From Isochrysis galbana (lineage: Eukaryota; Haptophyta; Isochrysidales; Isochrysidaceae): 64,000 nt of DNA. Within the stretch, counting starts at the first letter, position 1. Each line of letters starts with the position of its first letter. This document shows, piece after piece, positions 43,131 to 52,925 of this stretch. The notes under the pieces were generated by a model. That model was not told where the DNA came from. It ran no database searches and saw nothing but the letters and a program-made list of their open reading frames with translations. The stretch lies in the NCBI GenBank assembly GCA_018136815.1, contig CM030937.1, forward strand, positions 5,288,632-5,352,631, given 5' to 3'. The position numbers and the translations under genes are program-made.

Positions 43131-44340
43131 CTGAGTGGATTAGCCTATGGGAATCCCTTCAAGCGCAGGTCGCGCACAACGTCTACGAAGACGAAAACTT
43201 TTCAGAGCCACACACGCGAGAAGAGTGCGCACAGCATACGTAGAGCACCTCCCCGAGACCCGAGACCTTTGACCTTTGTCCACGAGGGGAGCAGCAAAAT
43301 AAACAAGATGGAATTGCCTAACCTCGTGGGAGCGCGTAGTACAACACGCCTCGCGCCTCCTCGACAAAGCGAGGGAGACCCCGCCACCGGAACCGGCCCC
43401 CGCTGCAGCACGATCGGAAGAGCCTAGCGACACAACATCGACAGAAGACCCACCTAGAGAAACCAGGGTCATCCGAAAGCGACACTTACATCACTAGAAT
43501 GAATAACATTTGGATCTACACGAACACCAACTACCTAGGCGAAATAGCAGACACCACCGAGGTAGCGCAACCGGGCGAGGAGAGACATTGCCGCCCTCCC
43601 ACTAAATGGGAAAACGGACTGAAAGGTCCGAAACACCTAGAATACCCGCTAGTGGACGAGTACACACTCAATCAACGGGAAGAAACAACTAGACCAAATC
43701 ACCGTGTCCGACATAACGCGAGAACTTACTGAGAACGGCCCCTGCGCTAAGCCTCAGCCGGCGCGAAAAGTGTGGGCTCGAAAGCTAGACTTAACCCACG
43801 ACGAGTGGAAACACGTGGCGAAACTCTACACCCAGACCCCCTGCTAAAACACGACAGACAAACGACCCGCACGCTTCAAACACATCCCCCACAAAAGGCT
43901 CGGCACACGCAACCAATTCACAGCGGCGATCACCGCAAAATGTAGACTTTGCGGAAAACACCGCGAAAACTCGACGCACCTAGCGAGGTGCCCCTCAACA
44001 CATCAGATCTTCCACACAATAGAGAGCCGTGGCGGGGTACACTCCAACAAGGGATAGATCGACAGCTCAAACAAAAAATCAAAGATCAAAGACAGATTAT
44101 TCGCATACCCGAACTCACCAACGCCCGATAGCCTCAAACTCAAAGCCCTTTTTCTCATAGCATGGAGGTACATAATAGGCGACTTCTACAAAGTAGAATT
44201 CGAAAACTACACCTTTCACCACGTGCCGGTCATCGAAAGAGAAAGAGTTTTGGACAGATTCACTACGGTCCTCGTCAGAGGCCTTGACCCCCCGGACGGA
44301 AACTCGACTGCACGCACAAACAAAGTTTCCCAGGGGACCG
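43130..44340 (+). pseudogene. Decayed retroelement-like ORF with zinc knuckle (copy 1)
   Basis: A translation with several stops and frame changes matches the 48.4-49.2 kb copy. Shared segments are ITVSDI-RE (43695 onward), DEWKHVAKLY, FKHIPHKRLGTRNQF, the knuckle KCRLCGKHRENSTHLARCP, KIKDRLFAYPNS, TPDSLKLKALFLIAWRYIIG, and DFYKVEF. The CxxC-x8-H-x3-C arrangement after the main body resembles the zf-RVT region of LINE reverse transcriptases. No RT core was found upstream. At its 3' end it passes straight into the repeat at 44335. Confidence 0.55.
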
Positions 44341-44655
44341 AAGTAAAGTAGCGCCACGATATAATCCAACGGCTAGCACCTGAGGGGAGATCAGGGTCAC
44401 ACAAGGCACACGGGGGTGGTTCCTTAGGACCGGCGATACCTAATAAATATACGCGCGACATAACCTAAAAATGCTAGGGGCACGCAAGGAGGTAACCCAA
44501 GCGAGGGGCAAAGCAGGCGACAAAGGAGGCGAGGGCGAAGAAGGCGCAGGGGAGGTAGCGAGATTCTCCAACGGTGACTAGCCTACAAGGAGGGGGCACA
44601 GAAACGTAGACGACCTCTAAAACAAAAGGGTCGATCGCGGATGCGACACGCCTCC
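44335..44655 (+). repeat. Copy of the 28.65-kb repeat
   Basis: It aligns with 28655-28990 in the same orientation, directly downstream of the decayed ORF. This supports an origin as the 3' tail of the same element. Confidence 0.75.
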
Positions 44656-44659
44656 CCCA

Positions 44660-44954
44660 TGTGAACTAAGTAGTAGTATAAACTTAGTTGCCGGGCATCA
44701 AAATTAAGCTGCATAAACGGAGATTGGCATATGCGGCTAGCATCAGCTTAGGCTTAGGCCGCAACCAACACACGTCCAACGAGCGTAAGCACGTTCGCCT
44801 TGTTTGTGGGAGGCCTTTCTTGGGTAGGGCTAGCTGTCTCAGTTGTCAACATGAGTCGCGCGCGTATCGTGTGTAGCTGCGCGCATTGTGTGTAGCTGCG
44901 CGTGCAGCTTGCTACTCGCGCGCTATGCGCAACCTCAAAGCTACCAAATTTCAC
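44660..44954. other. Repeat border and 3' flank of the fusion gene
   Basis: GAACTAAGTAGTAGTATAAA plus CTTAGTT at 44663-44690 is a diverged version of the AACTAAGTTTATACTTGGTT border. The rest shows a small GTGTGTAGCTGCGCG tandem duplication at 44868-44905. Confidence 0.45.
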
Positions 44955-47897
44955 CTATCCGTATCGAGGAGCCACGACGAGCTCCCCTCGCACAACGAGC
45001 TTTGGAGCCGTGGTGGCCGCTGCTAGGTGTGGGCACACGTGAGGCGTGATGAGCAGACGCCCCTTACGTGGAGAAACGCTCACGATAGCCTTGCGCTCTC
45101 CTGGGGCTACACCTCCTGCATGTGCGAGGCAAGCATCGCCTTCTCGCGTGCTCAGCAGAACTGTTTCTCCACCGGTGTCGCTCTCACTCAAGTAGAGCAG
45201 GAAAGTGTGAGTCGTGCGTTCGCCATTGCGGAGCGTCCGGCTCAAGTCAACATGGGCGGGGAGCGATCCGCCCGCCGAGGTGTAGTGGAGAAATCGAACG
45301 AGCGGTGCAACCTTGCAGCGCCAAGCTTTCCACGGGAGGTGCTCCATTGCTGCTGTCGTAGCACTCTGGACAGCATCAATTGCCGATCCCTCAGACGACG
45401 AGTTGGCTTCGACGGTGCCTTGAAAAACATTGGACGCAAATGCAACCAGCGGGATGGCTTCTTGCACGGCTCTCTCGACCCGGCTTGCGATCCATCGCTC
45501 CGAGTCGGCAAAGTAGGAACGGTCGATGGGTGACGGCTTGTCTTTCGGCGCTATCGGAAGAGACGCATGCAAGACCCGGAGTGCGTCAATCTCGCTGGCG
45601 GAGAGGGCATCCTCAATGACAACACTCCCAACACCCGGATGCGACGGCAGTCGCGCAGGCAGAGGCCCCTGAGCCGCCACACCCGCGGGGAGAGGCGTGC
45701 CACGGGCGTTGTCGGAGCAGCCGTCCGGCGTTGCGCTCGCTCCAATCAGCAAGGTGGGCGGCCGCATAGCATGCGGAGCTCGCGCGGTTTCCATTAACAC
45801 CTGCCCCTCATGTGCGATTCCCCCTCTGTTTACTCTCATCTCTACCGATTCGGTCGCAGCTGTGGAAGCTGCATGTGGTCCAAGTGCCGCCTCAGCCTTG
45901 GTTAAGATGCCTGCTACCTCTGTGTGGCCGCCGGCGAGGGCTGCAGCACGGGGTGTGCACCCACCATTCGCCGAACACACCGCTGAGGCCCCATGATTCA
46001 GCAACAGTTCGACTCCACGAGTGCATCCATTCTCTGCTGCTAGGTAAAGCGCCGAGCGGCCGTACTCATCTCGCGAGTCGATCACCTGGCTGGCGCAGAT
46101 GGAGCCTATGCGTGCACCAGCCACGTTGCCGCTCACTAAGTTGCTCTGCACATCGCATATAGACTCGGGTACGACGGACGCTGCGTAGGTAGCGCCCCGC
46201 ATGACTTGCTGACGCACTTTAGGTGTGCTCATCTCTCGCCGCGTCAGTCGAAGCTTCGGCGCCATCCGGTCTATGTTGGTCAGATGTTCGATTGCAGCTT
46301 CGAGTGCTTCAATATCTGCAGACGCTGCCGCAGTACGCAGCGCCTCCGCCTCGACGCGCCGAGTGGCCACGCCGGCGTCGATCTCACGCAACATCTCGGC
46401 GTAGGCATAGCGCGAGGCCTCAACCGCCACGCGGCAAATTTGCCGAGGCGGCGACGGCGACAAAGCTGATCGATAGTCTAGGGCCTCGGCGGCGGCGGGT
46501 TTGAATGCGAGCGAGGCGAGCCAAATCGCATGAGCCGGCACTGCCGGCGTGGAGCAGGGCGACGAGCCGTTGGCCACACGCTGAATGTACGCCTCACCTT
46601 CTGCTCCACGCATGACCGCCACCAACACCCCTGCCATTTTCCGCACTTGTCTAGAGGCAAAGTCGGCGGCGGAGAAATGGACGACACACCAATCACGTTC
46701 AATCCAATCGCAAGCCCCGAGTCCATCACGACCACCTTCATCCACGTCGGTTCCTGAACGCCCACTTGTAGCTCGCTCACAATCTTGATCCTTATTGCGT
46801 TGCACACCAATGATCGAACCGTCGCCACCGTTCCCTTCAAGAATTTCGTCGCCTTGCTCGCTACTGTCGGCAGCCACATCGGCCTCCAGCGTCGACCAGC
46901 ACCGCAGCATCTTCCGATGCTTGGCGCGCTTGGGCTCGCACTTTGGCCCCACAAGATTGCGAAAGTCGGTAACCTGCCCAAACTGCCGAAGGATCGCACG
47001 GATGCGCCTGTGCACAGCCAACTTTGCCTCCGCCTCGTCTGCTAGGACTGCCGATATCCGGGTCCCACGCCATGATAATCCATTGAGGCAGGCGACAGCA
47101 CGGCGCTCCTTGATTGTTGGCCCAGCACCATGTTGGCGTTCTTCACCGTCCGCTAGCTCCACGTCGGCATTTCCACCATTCATGCGAATCTGAACGTATG
47201 CGTCACCGAGCCCTTGGTCGCGCAGCAGCACTTGAAGCTCGGCACTTGTGCAGTCATGTGGAAGGCCGCCGAGCCAGAACCCACGAGAGATCGCGCCACG
47301 TGCGCGGAGCACCGACTTCTCCGCCTCAGAGAATAGAGCACCATAGGGAACGATGACGGCGTAAACAATCTTGCGCACCTCTCGGCCGATGGTGGCCAAG
47401 GCGGTGCAGCGAGGATCACCTACTGGCAAGAGCAAGGGTGCCTCCCGCAGCCAAAGGTGTGGGCTCTCTCGTGCAAGCTCACGTGCAAGAGCATCGACTG
47501 CGCCAATAGGCGGTCGAGATAGCCCGAGCACCACCATGTTTACGACAGCACTGGTGCCCTTCTCTGTGAATAAGGCCTGCGTGACATTCTTGACGCTTGC
47601 CTCACCGAACGCGCGCACGGCGGCGTCAACAACGGCCGCCTCGACTGTGCGGCGTTCTCGTTGGATCGAGGTGACGTCACACGCAGCCGCGCTCAGAACA
47701 AGACCTGAGCTCCCATGGAAACTCTGGCCCATGTACCCTAGCTCGAGCACTAGCCGGTGGCTGATGGCATCGGCTGCACCGCCGGCACGCGCGGCAGGGT
47801 CACATGAGGCGCTCAGGTGGCGGAAGAGCTGGTTGCGTGAAGCAAAGGACTGGGCGCAGTGCGAGCAGACGTGTGGCACGTCTGCACCAGGAGCCAT
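44955..47897 (-). CDS. Zinc finger - TruA-type pseudouridine synthase (Asp to Glu) - RRM - ankyrin - 2OG oxygenase fusion
   Basis: About 980 aa in one open exon. I chose the ATG at 47897 (MAPGADVPHVC); the frame is open to 47990, but that part is a CT-repeat translation. Residues 11-32 are a C-x2-C-x12-H-x4-C finger. From about 47 the TruA/PUS fold shows LELGYMGQSFHGSSG, FTEKGTSAV at about 110-118 (usually RTDxGVxA, so Glu112 replaces the catalytic Asp), RKIVYAVI, and later FRNL and FASRQVRKMAGVLVAVMRG. Between these halves an RRM-like insert (GFWLGGLPHDCTSAELQVLL) lies at about 205-290. Ankyrin-like repeats follow (YGRSALYLAAENG, GCTPRAAALAGGHTEV). The C-terminal 150 residues match prolyl-4-hydroxylase-like 2OG-Fe(II) oxygenases: LPAHVD, YLSESDTGGETVLL, then PHVCPH and KLVVRGELV. 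Tandem RNA modification and hydroxylation is a plausible but untested role. Confidence 0.85.
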   Translation of the reverse strand: MAPGADVPHVCSHCAQSFASRNQLFRHLSASCDPAARAGGAADAISHRLVLELGYMGQSFHGSSGLVLSAAACDVTSIQRERRTVEAAVVDAAVRAFGEASVKNVTQALFTEKGTSAVVNMVVLGLSRPPIGAVDALARELARESPHLWLREAPLLLPVGDPRCTALATIGREVRKIVYAVIVPYGALFSEAEKSVLRARGAISRGFWLGGLPHDCTSAELQVLLRDQGLGDAYVQIRMNGGNADVELADGEERQHGAGPTIKERRAVACLNGLSWRGTRISAVLADEAEAKLAVHRRIRAILRQFGQVTDFRNLVGPKCEPKRAKHRKMLRCWSTLEADVAADSSEQGDEILEGNGGDGSIIGVQRNKDQDCERATSGRSGTDVDEGGRDGLGACDWIERDWCVVHFSAADFASRQVRKMAGVLVAVMRGAEGEAYIQRVANGSSPCSTPAVPAHAIWLASLAFKPAAAEALDYRSALSPSPPRQICRVAVEASRYAYAEMLREIDAGVATRRVEAEALRTAAASADIEALEAAIEHLTNIDRMAPKLRLTRREMSTPKVRQQVMRGATYAASVVPESICDVQSNLVSGNVAGARIGSICASQVIDSRDEYGRSALYLAAENGCTRGVELLLNHGASAVCSANGGCTPRAAALAGGHTEVAGILTKAEAALGPHAASTAATESVEMRVNRGGIAHEGQVLMETARAPHAMRPPTLLIGASATPDGCSDNARGTPLPAGVAAQGPLPARLPSHPGVGSVVIEDALSASEIDALRVLHASLPIAPKDKPSPIDRSYFADSERWIASRVERAVQEAIPLVAFASNVFQGTVEANSSSEGSAIDAVQSATTAAMEHLPWKAWRCKVAPLVRFLHYTSAGGSLPAHVDLSRTLRNGERTTHTFLLYLSESDTGGETVLLSTREGDACLAHAGGVAPGERKAIVSVSPRKGRLLITPHVCPHLAAATTAPKLVVRGELVVAPRYG

Positions 47898-48420
47898 CCC
47901 GGCGAGCGGGAGGGAGGGAGGGAGGGAGAGGAGAGGGAGAGAGAGGGAGAGAGAGAAGCGAGGCGGAGAGCGGAGGCAACTCTTCTGCAAAAGAGGGGCC
48001 GCGTCCCGATTCGGGGCCTCTGTCTATGTTTACTCTATTCAAAATTGTAACCCTGGATACGAAAATAAACTGGAAAGGGGGAGCTGGCTAGTCAGAATAC
48101 TTTACTCTAGAGTAGAGTAAAGTACAGAAGACCAGAAGATAAAGTACTCTACTCTAGAGTAGAGGGCTCAGGAGTCAAAAGGTCGCGTTCCATCGAATAT
48201 GGGACGCACTCGACATGAGCCATCGAATGTCCATAGTTTTCTTCTATATTTAGATTAAGGTAGGACTAGTAGTTTCATTTTCATAGTCATAGTAATCTCT
48301 AATCTCTACAAGCTACAAGAAATCCGCACGGTATGGTCTAAAAACGGCATCTGAGTATAATATCGATTTCAATGTATCATATCCCGAGTAATGTAATAAC
48401 AATAACAATATCAATATACA
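47898..48420. other. 5' flank of the fusion gene and AT-rich repeat-like stretch
   Basis: 47905-47965 is a GGGA/GAGA tract, the usual 5' signature. 48095-48165 contains TACTCTACTCTAGAGTAGAG palindromic words, two copies of a CTCTAGAGTAGAG hairpin about 45 bp apart. No gene was recognised. Confidence 0.45.
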
Positions 48421-48424
48421 CGTC

Positions 48425-49183
48425 GCCCCCCTGGCTCTAGACGCGATCACCGTCTCCGACATCGCCAGGGAAGCGACTAAAACGACCAGAAAAAACGTCT
48501 CGCAAGCGGCGAGGTCCGCATGGGAGAATAGACTAAACATCACGAAAGATGAATGGATACATATAGCTAGACTATATGCAATGCCGCTGCTAAAACACAC
48601 GGACAAACACCTACACTTTAAGCATATTACTCACAGAAGGATCGGCACTAGGAACAGATTCCCAAATAGCCTAACGACTAAATGCAGACTATGCCGAGAC
48701 CACAAAGAGGGATCGTGTCATCTAGCATGGTGCCCCGAGACAAAAAAGATATTCGAAACCATAGACGCCCTGGCAAAGCACACGCCTCCTCCTAAGAGAT
48801 CGAGTGCGCAAATAATCAAAGACAGACTCTTCGCATACCCCGGCATGACCACCCCCGACAGCCTCAAAGCGCTCTATATAATAGCATGGAAATACATAAT
48901 AAAAGACTTCTATAGAGTTGACTTCGTACAACTACCACTACATACCAGTCCTTGAAGCCACTCTAATAAATAAGGTTTGCCACCTTAGTTCGAGGCAAGA
49001 CCTCACCGGACCCCCACAACTCCATGCGCACATATAAGGCCGCCCAGGGCAGAAAACCGAAGATCAAAAAAACGATAGAACTCAGCACCCCTATATTTGT
49101 CGAAGACGAGAAAGGCAAGCTACACCTCAGCGAGGAATTCGGCCTCGTAGCGAAAGCTCTCGGCTTAGCCGAGAGACTCGCAT
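48425..49183 (+). pseudogene. Retroelement-like ORF with zinc knuckle (copy 2, better preserved)
   Basis: The frame is open from 48425 to 48955 without needing an ATG: ITVSDIAREATK, AARSAWENRLNI, DEWIHIARLYAMPLLKH, HITHRRIGTRNRF, the knuckle KCRLCRDHKEGSCHLAWCP and DRLFAYPGMTTPDSLKAL. A frameshift at about 48920-48940 leads into another frame, where YHYIPVLEATLINKV matches YTFHHVPVIERERVL of copy 1. A further segment from ATG 49022 (RKPKIKKTIELSTPIF ... LVAKALGLAERLA, stop at 49183) is the natural C-terminus, shared with 17444. The order resembles the C-terminal region of a non-LTR reverse transcriptase; the catalytic RT part is missing. Confidence 0.6.
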
Positions 49184-49345
49184 GAAGCGACGCGTCACCC
49201 CGCTCCGACCGACAGCTCGGATGGACGACCGTCCATGACCACGGACACGCTGAGCGAACGCTCGTACGTATAAATACGAAGACGCCCGGCAACAACTACT
49301 GTATAGACAGGTCACCCATCAAAACAGGAGGAAGGAGAGAACCTA
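49184..49345 (+). other. Downstream flank of the retroelement fragment
   Basis: Contains an imperfect palindrome at 49205-49240 (GACCGACAGCTCGGATGGAC, then GACCGTCCATGACC). No gene was seen. Confidence 0.35.
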
Positions 49346-49349
49346 CCGA

Positions 49350-49530
49350 TGGGGACAGGTGCACCCCGCCTAGCTCGAAACCCCCGCACGACCCGGGCCC
49401 CTAAGTAGAGCACGAGGGGAGTTGCCGCAAGGCAGGGAGTGGGGGAGTGGGTAGAAAAAGGGCGAGGCTTCGTGAGCGTCTTCCAGTGCCACGAGCGAGG
49501 CGAGAATATTAAAAGGTTTTTTTTTACACG
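49350..49530 (+). repeat. SINE-like repeat (copy with T-run end)
   Basis: GGTGCACCCCGCCTAGC, then CCCCTAAGTAGAGCACGAGG, GAGTTGCCGCAAGGCAGGGA, and a 3' end CGAGAATATTAAAAGG followed by nine T. The copy at 60850-61035 has the same landmarks in the same order. Confidence 0.75.
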
Positions 49531-49539
49531 TCGCCCCCC

Positions 49540-50165
49540 TGCGCGGCAAACGACCGTCGGTCGGATACCATATAATTGTCAGACGGGAAGCCGGAACCAT
49601 AGAATATAAAATGTGACGCGGGTTTGTAATTTTTGCAAAGAGTTCTTCAATAGCTAACGAATTTGAAGATTGAATAGCTAGCAAAGAAAAAGGAAAAGGA
49701 AGAAGAGAGAGTGTGCACACATTGTGTATGTCATTCATAGTACGTAGAGCCATGCTTTGCATACGCACACACACAGATACGCAACACTATCCACAGCACG
49801 CCACAACTACCCAAACACCTCAACCACATCCTCGCCACAATGTACAATGTCTGCTGCGTCGTCTCGTTCGCCCTCGCCCACGTCCCTCCACCCGCCTCCA
49901 CCCATGGAGGTGGTGGTGGGAGCCCGCCATTCACTTTTCCCTCGCCCCTCTCGCCGTTTCTCTTCCCTCCTCATCGCCCTCCGGCCCTAGGTCGGAGCGC
50001 GATTCGTCAAATGTGCCACAATTCGCCCATGGGGTGACACATACATGAGTTGAGGACAACTCGGGTGAAAGAGTCCTGCACATGCTGTTTAGGAGCTTAA
50101 GATTGTCCATGACCAGCTCTCGATCACTCCAGCGCACCAGCTGGAGAATTTGCGCGACAGACCAT
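49540..50165. other. Intergenic; 3' flank of ASCC2
   Basis: A CA-rich segment (49755-49830) and mixed sequence; frames here have no motif. Confidence 0.4.
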
Positions 50166-52925
50166 CTATGATTCTCGATACTTGCGTGCGGCTTGCTGTC
50201 GTCGCTCCCTCCCCTTATTCTGCTCCTTTCGTTCTCGCTGCCGTGCAACTTGCTCTTTTGTGAGGGGGCCGCCCGCTCTCGGGCCGCCGCCCTGTCCACC
50301 TCGCCCGCCCCGCCCACCGCGTCCAGGAGCGACAGGTGGTCGCCGACCGCCACCTTCACTCAGGTCAGCGTTGTCAGGTGCTTCGCTGCCAGCATACGGA
50401 CCAAAATCGCCTGCCTCGTGCCAGAACTCCCCAGTTTCCTCGTCGTAATGGAGAGCCTGCACTGCCGCATATCCAGAGGTGTCGGCGCTCGCGAGGGCTC
50501 CCTTGGGCACTTTTTTCCCGCGCTTCTCGAGCCTCTTAGCAAGGAGAGCGGCCGATGCGAGGAGCCGATCGCGGTGACGTGGGGCAATCTTCAGCTTGTC
50601 GAGGTCCGTTGCCGTCAAGGCTGCAGCAAGTTCCAGCCGAACCATCCCATGCGAGCGCATTGCTGCTTCATACTGCGAAAGCCCGAGGGCACGAAGCCAT
50701 TCGAGCGATGTGTGGGGTAGGGGGGCAGAAGTGTCGCCCTCGGCATCCGCGTCGATTTCACTCTCGTCCTTGGCCCCGCTACTGGCACTCGTGTTCATTT
50801 CGCTGCGTATGTGGCGCCGCGTCCACTCAACAGCAGCGGCCTCGATGTCGTCAGCGGATTCATCGATCGCGCGAATGCCGGGGCCCGAGCTAAGCAGGTC
50901 AAATGAGTCATCGAATTCGTCGTCGTACGGATCCATCCCCGCGTTGCCCTCCTCCGTGCCGGCGCCTCTTCGTCCACCAGCACTTCCATCGACTGCGCGC
51001 TGCCCAACGGTGGTAAAGCTCGCAGCCTTTCGCGCGACGGGCTTCTGGAGTCCCAGCGGCTGCAACTGCGGGCCTCCGGATGTGCGAGCAAATATGGAAT
51101 TCCCGCCCCCTCCCGCCGATGCGGAGGGCGTGGCCCGTGGCGCACGAGCTGGAGCCGGTACAGGAGGAGGCCGAGCAGCAGAGCCCTCGGCACGCAATGC
51201 CTCAGGCAGGGAGTCCGGCTCGAGCAAAGCGCTCACCACGGTGCCCACATCTCCTTGGTAGAAGACGAGAGCTGCACGCACCAGATCCGCGTCCACATCG
51301 GGAAGCATCTCGCACACCTGCGCCACCGCCGCCTCATCCTCGCCTCCTCCGCCTCTTTCACCGTTTGCACTGCTATTGACATTCATCTGTGTCGGTTGGG
51401 CGGCCCGCGGGGCAGTGACACTGGCTAAAACATGAGTGCGAGCGGGACTGCGTTGCGGCGAGCCTTTCGGCCCATCGATGACTTGGAACGGTGTTGCAAT
51501 CTCCTTCAGCCTGCGTGACTGTGAGATGGCCGCCGCGCCTCCCCTTCGCTCGCACGCAATGGCCAAGTCGCGCAATTCAGCATCGAACGAGCACACGCGA
51601 AGGAGCTGTTGCAGCAGGCTTCCGGCCCCTCCATGCAACGCAGTCGAGCGCAGCCCTCCTGCTATCATCGCACGTGTTGCTATGGGGTCCAATGGAACAT
51701 TTGCACGTGCATACAAATCGGAAGTTAGCACAAGCCGGGATCGCGGGTCGGCTAATTGCTCGAAGGCGGCGAGCAGCGTATCCCATTGGCGTGCGGTGGT
51801 GGCGGACGAGGCCGAGCGCTGCGGTGGCCCCCGCGATGTCTCTGGTGAACGGGGCGGCATGCCGGCTGCTGCGGATTGATTGGTGCCACTAGCAACATCA
51901 GTAATGGGCTCGATTAGCAGGCGATGCAGGATCAGTTGCGCTCCGCGCAAAAGATGAGCCGATACGGAGTTGAGCGTCCGCCTTGCAGGCACGCCCTTTG
52001 GAAGGGCTGCACGCAAGCACGGCACCGCCGCTTCCGCTGCATACTGCATTGCCGTGAGCAGCCCCCGAGTGCCAAGGATGCCGCCCCCCTCGCATCGCTC
52101 AAGGACATCCCGCAGCTCATGCGCGCCTGCCGCATAGAAGAGAGCATGCAATGTGCCCGAAGCGTCAAGCAACCAGCTCGCAAGCCGCGTTGCGGCCTCC
52201 ACATCAATCGACGCTGCCTGCTCGACTGCAGATGGGAAGGGTAGTTGCCACACCTCCATCTTGCCCCCGCTGCTGCCACGCGCCACTTCCACGGCATCGC
52301 AACCACAACACTGGCACATAGCCTCAGCGAATGCTGTAAGCGCTTCGGCAAGATCGTCCGCGTAGCGCGGCTCAAGCAACAAGATGGACGAGAGGAGCCG
52401 CCGAGTCAGTGGGGCGTTGGACCATCCGAAGACTGCTATCGCGTCAAGTAGCTTGGGGGCATCAAGTATCCAATTGTCATACACGAGCTCACGCCATTTA
52501 CCCTCGTCCAGGAAGTCCGAGTCGCTCTCGCGAGGTGTTGCCAGCCGCAGCAATAGCAACAACACGCATTCGTACAGCCCACTCGCGTCCTCTGACCACG
52601 ACGCGCTCCCGCTCTCTGAGACGTCTAGCAGTGCAAACTCTCGTGGTGCAAAGCGCAGGAACGTGTCAACAAACTGCAGCAGCGAGGCATCGTGCAGCAG
52701 GAACGACCAGAAGACGTGAAGCGGCTGGCGCAGCAGCCGGCGAAGGCTGGCTTCAATAGCTGGCAGGGCCGCTTTCCACTCGATCGCAACCATGGCATTC
52801 TCAGCAGGTAGGAAGGGTGGGAGATCAAGCTGCGGCCTCGCCCAGTGTGGGTCGAGTGCGCCCACACGCTTCACCACGCCGGCGGCGTCGACCGCAACAC
52901 TGATCTCGTGGATCGAGTGTGCCAT
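50166..52925 (-). CDS. ASCC2: ASCC2-like protein with CUE domain and an added SAM domain
   Basis: About 919 aa, single exon. The ATG at 52925 (MAHSIHEI) is preferred; the frame is open to 53174, but that part is Ser/Pro/Leu low complexity from a CT tract. The N-terminal domain carries HVFWSFLLHDASLLQFVDTF and LRFAPREF, characteristic of ASCC2. A CUE ubiquitin-binding domain sits at about 532-572 (VAQVCEMLPDVDADLVRAAL, VVSALLEP). YDDEFDDSFD at about 665 corresponds to the YDDEYDDTYD motif of animal ASCC2. A SAM domain follows at about 742-805 (LEWLRALGLSQYEAAMRSHG, DLDKLKIAPRHRDRLL). The C-terminus is Arg/Gly-rich then basic (RKEQNKGRERRQQAARK). ASCC2 recruits the ASCC helicase to K63-ubiquitin at alkylation damage and to collided ribosomes. 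I do not recall a SAM domain in animal ASCC2. Confidence 0.85.
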   Translation of the reverse strand: MAHSIHEISVAVDAAGVVKRVGALDPHWARPQLDLPPFLPAENAMVAIEWKAALPAIEASLRRLLRQPLHVFWSFLLHDASLLQFVDTFLRFAPREFALLDVSESGSASWSEDASGLYECVLLLLLRLATPRESDSDFLDEGKWRELVYDNWILDAPKLLDAIAVFGWSNAPLTRRLLSSILLLEPRYADDLAEALTAFAEAMCQCCGCDAVEVARGSSGGKMEVWQLPFPSAVEQAASIDVEAATRLASWLLDASGTLHALFYAAGAHELRDVLERCEGGGILGTRGLLTAMQYAAEAAVPCLRAALPKGVPARRTLNSVSAHLLRGAQLILHRLLIEPITDVASGTNQSAAAGMPPRSPETSRGPPQRSASSATTARQWDTLLAAFEQLADPRSRLVLTSDLYARANVPLDPIATRAMIAGGLRSTALHGGAGSLLQQLLRVCSFDAELRDLAIACERRGGAAAISQSRRLKEIATPFQVIDGPKGSPQRSPARTHVLASVTAPRAAQPTQMNVNSSANGERGGGGEDEAAVAQVCEMLPDVDADLVRAALVFYQGDVGTVVSALLEPDSLPEALRAEGSAARPPPVPAPARAPRATPSASAGGGGNSIFARTSGGPQLQPLGLQKPVARKAASFTTVGQRAVDGSAGGRRGAGTEEGNAGMDPYDDEFDDSFDLLSSGPGIRAIDESADDIEAAAVEWTRRHIRSEMNTSASSGAKDESEIDADAEGDTSAPLPHTSLEWLRALGLSQYEAAMRSHGMVRLELAAALTATDLDKLKIAPRHRDRLLASAALLAKRLEKRGKKVPKGALASADTSGYAAVQALHYDEETGEFWHEAGDFGPYAGSEAPDNADLSEGGGRRPPVAPGRGGRGGRGGQGGGPRAGGPLTKEQVARQRERKEQNKGRERRQQAARKYRES

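Noticed and set aside
47898..47990. Use of the ATG at 47990 giving a signal-peptide-like start of the fusion protein
   Set aside because: The extra 31 residues are encoded by a CT repeat, and a secretory start conflicts with zinc-finger, RRM and PUS domains.
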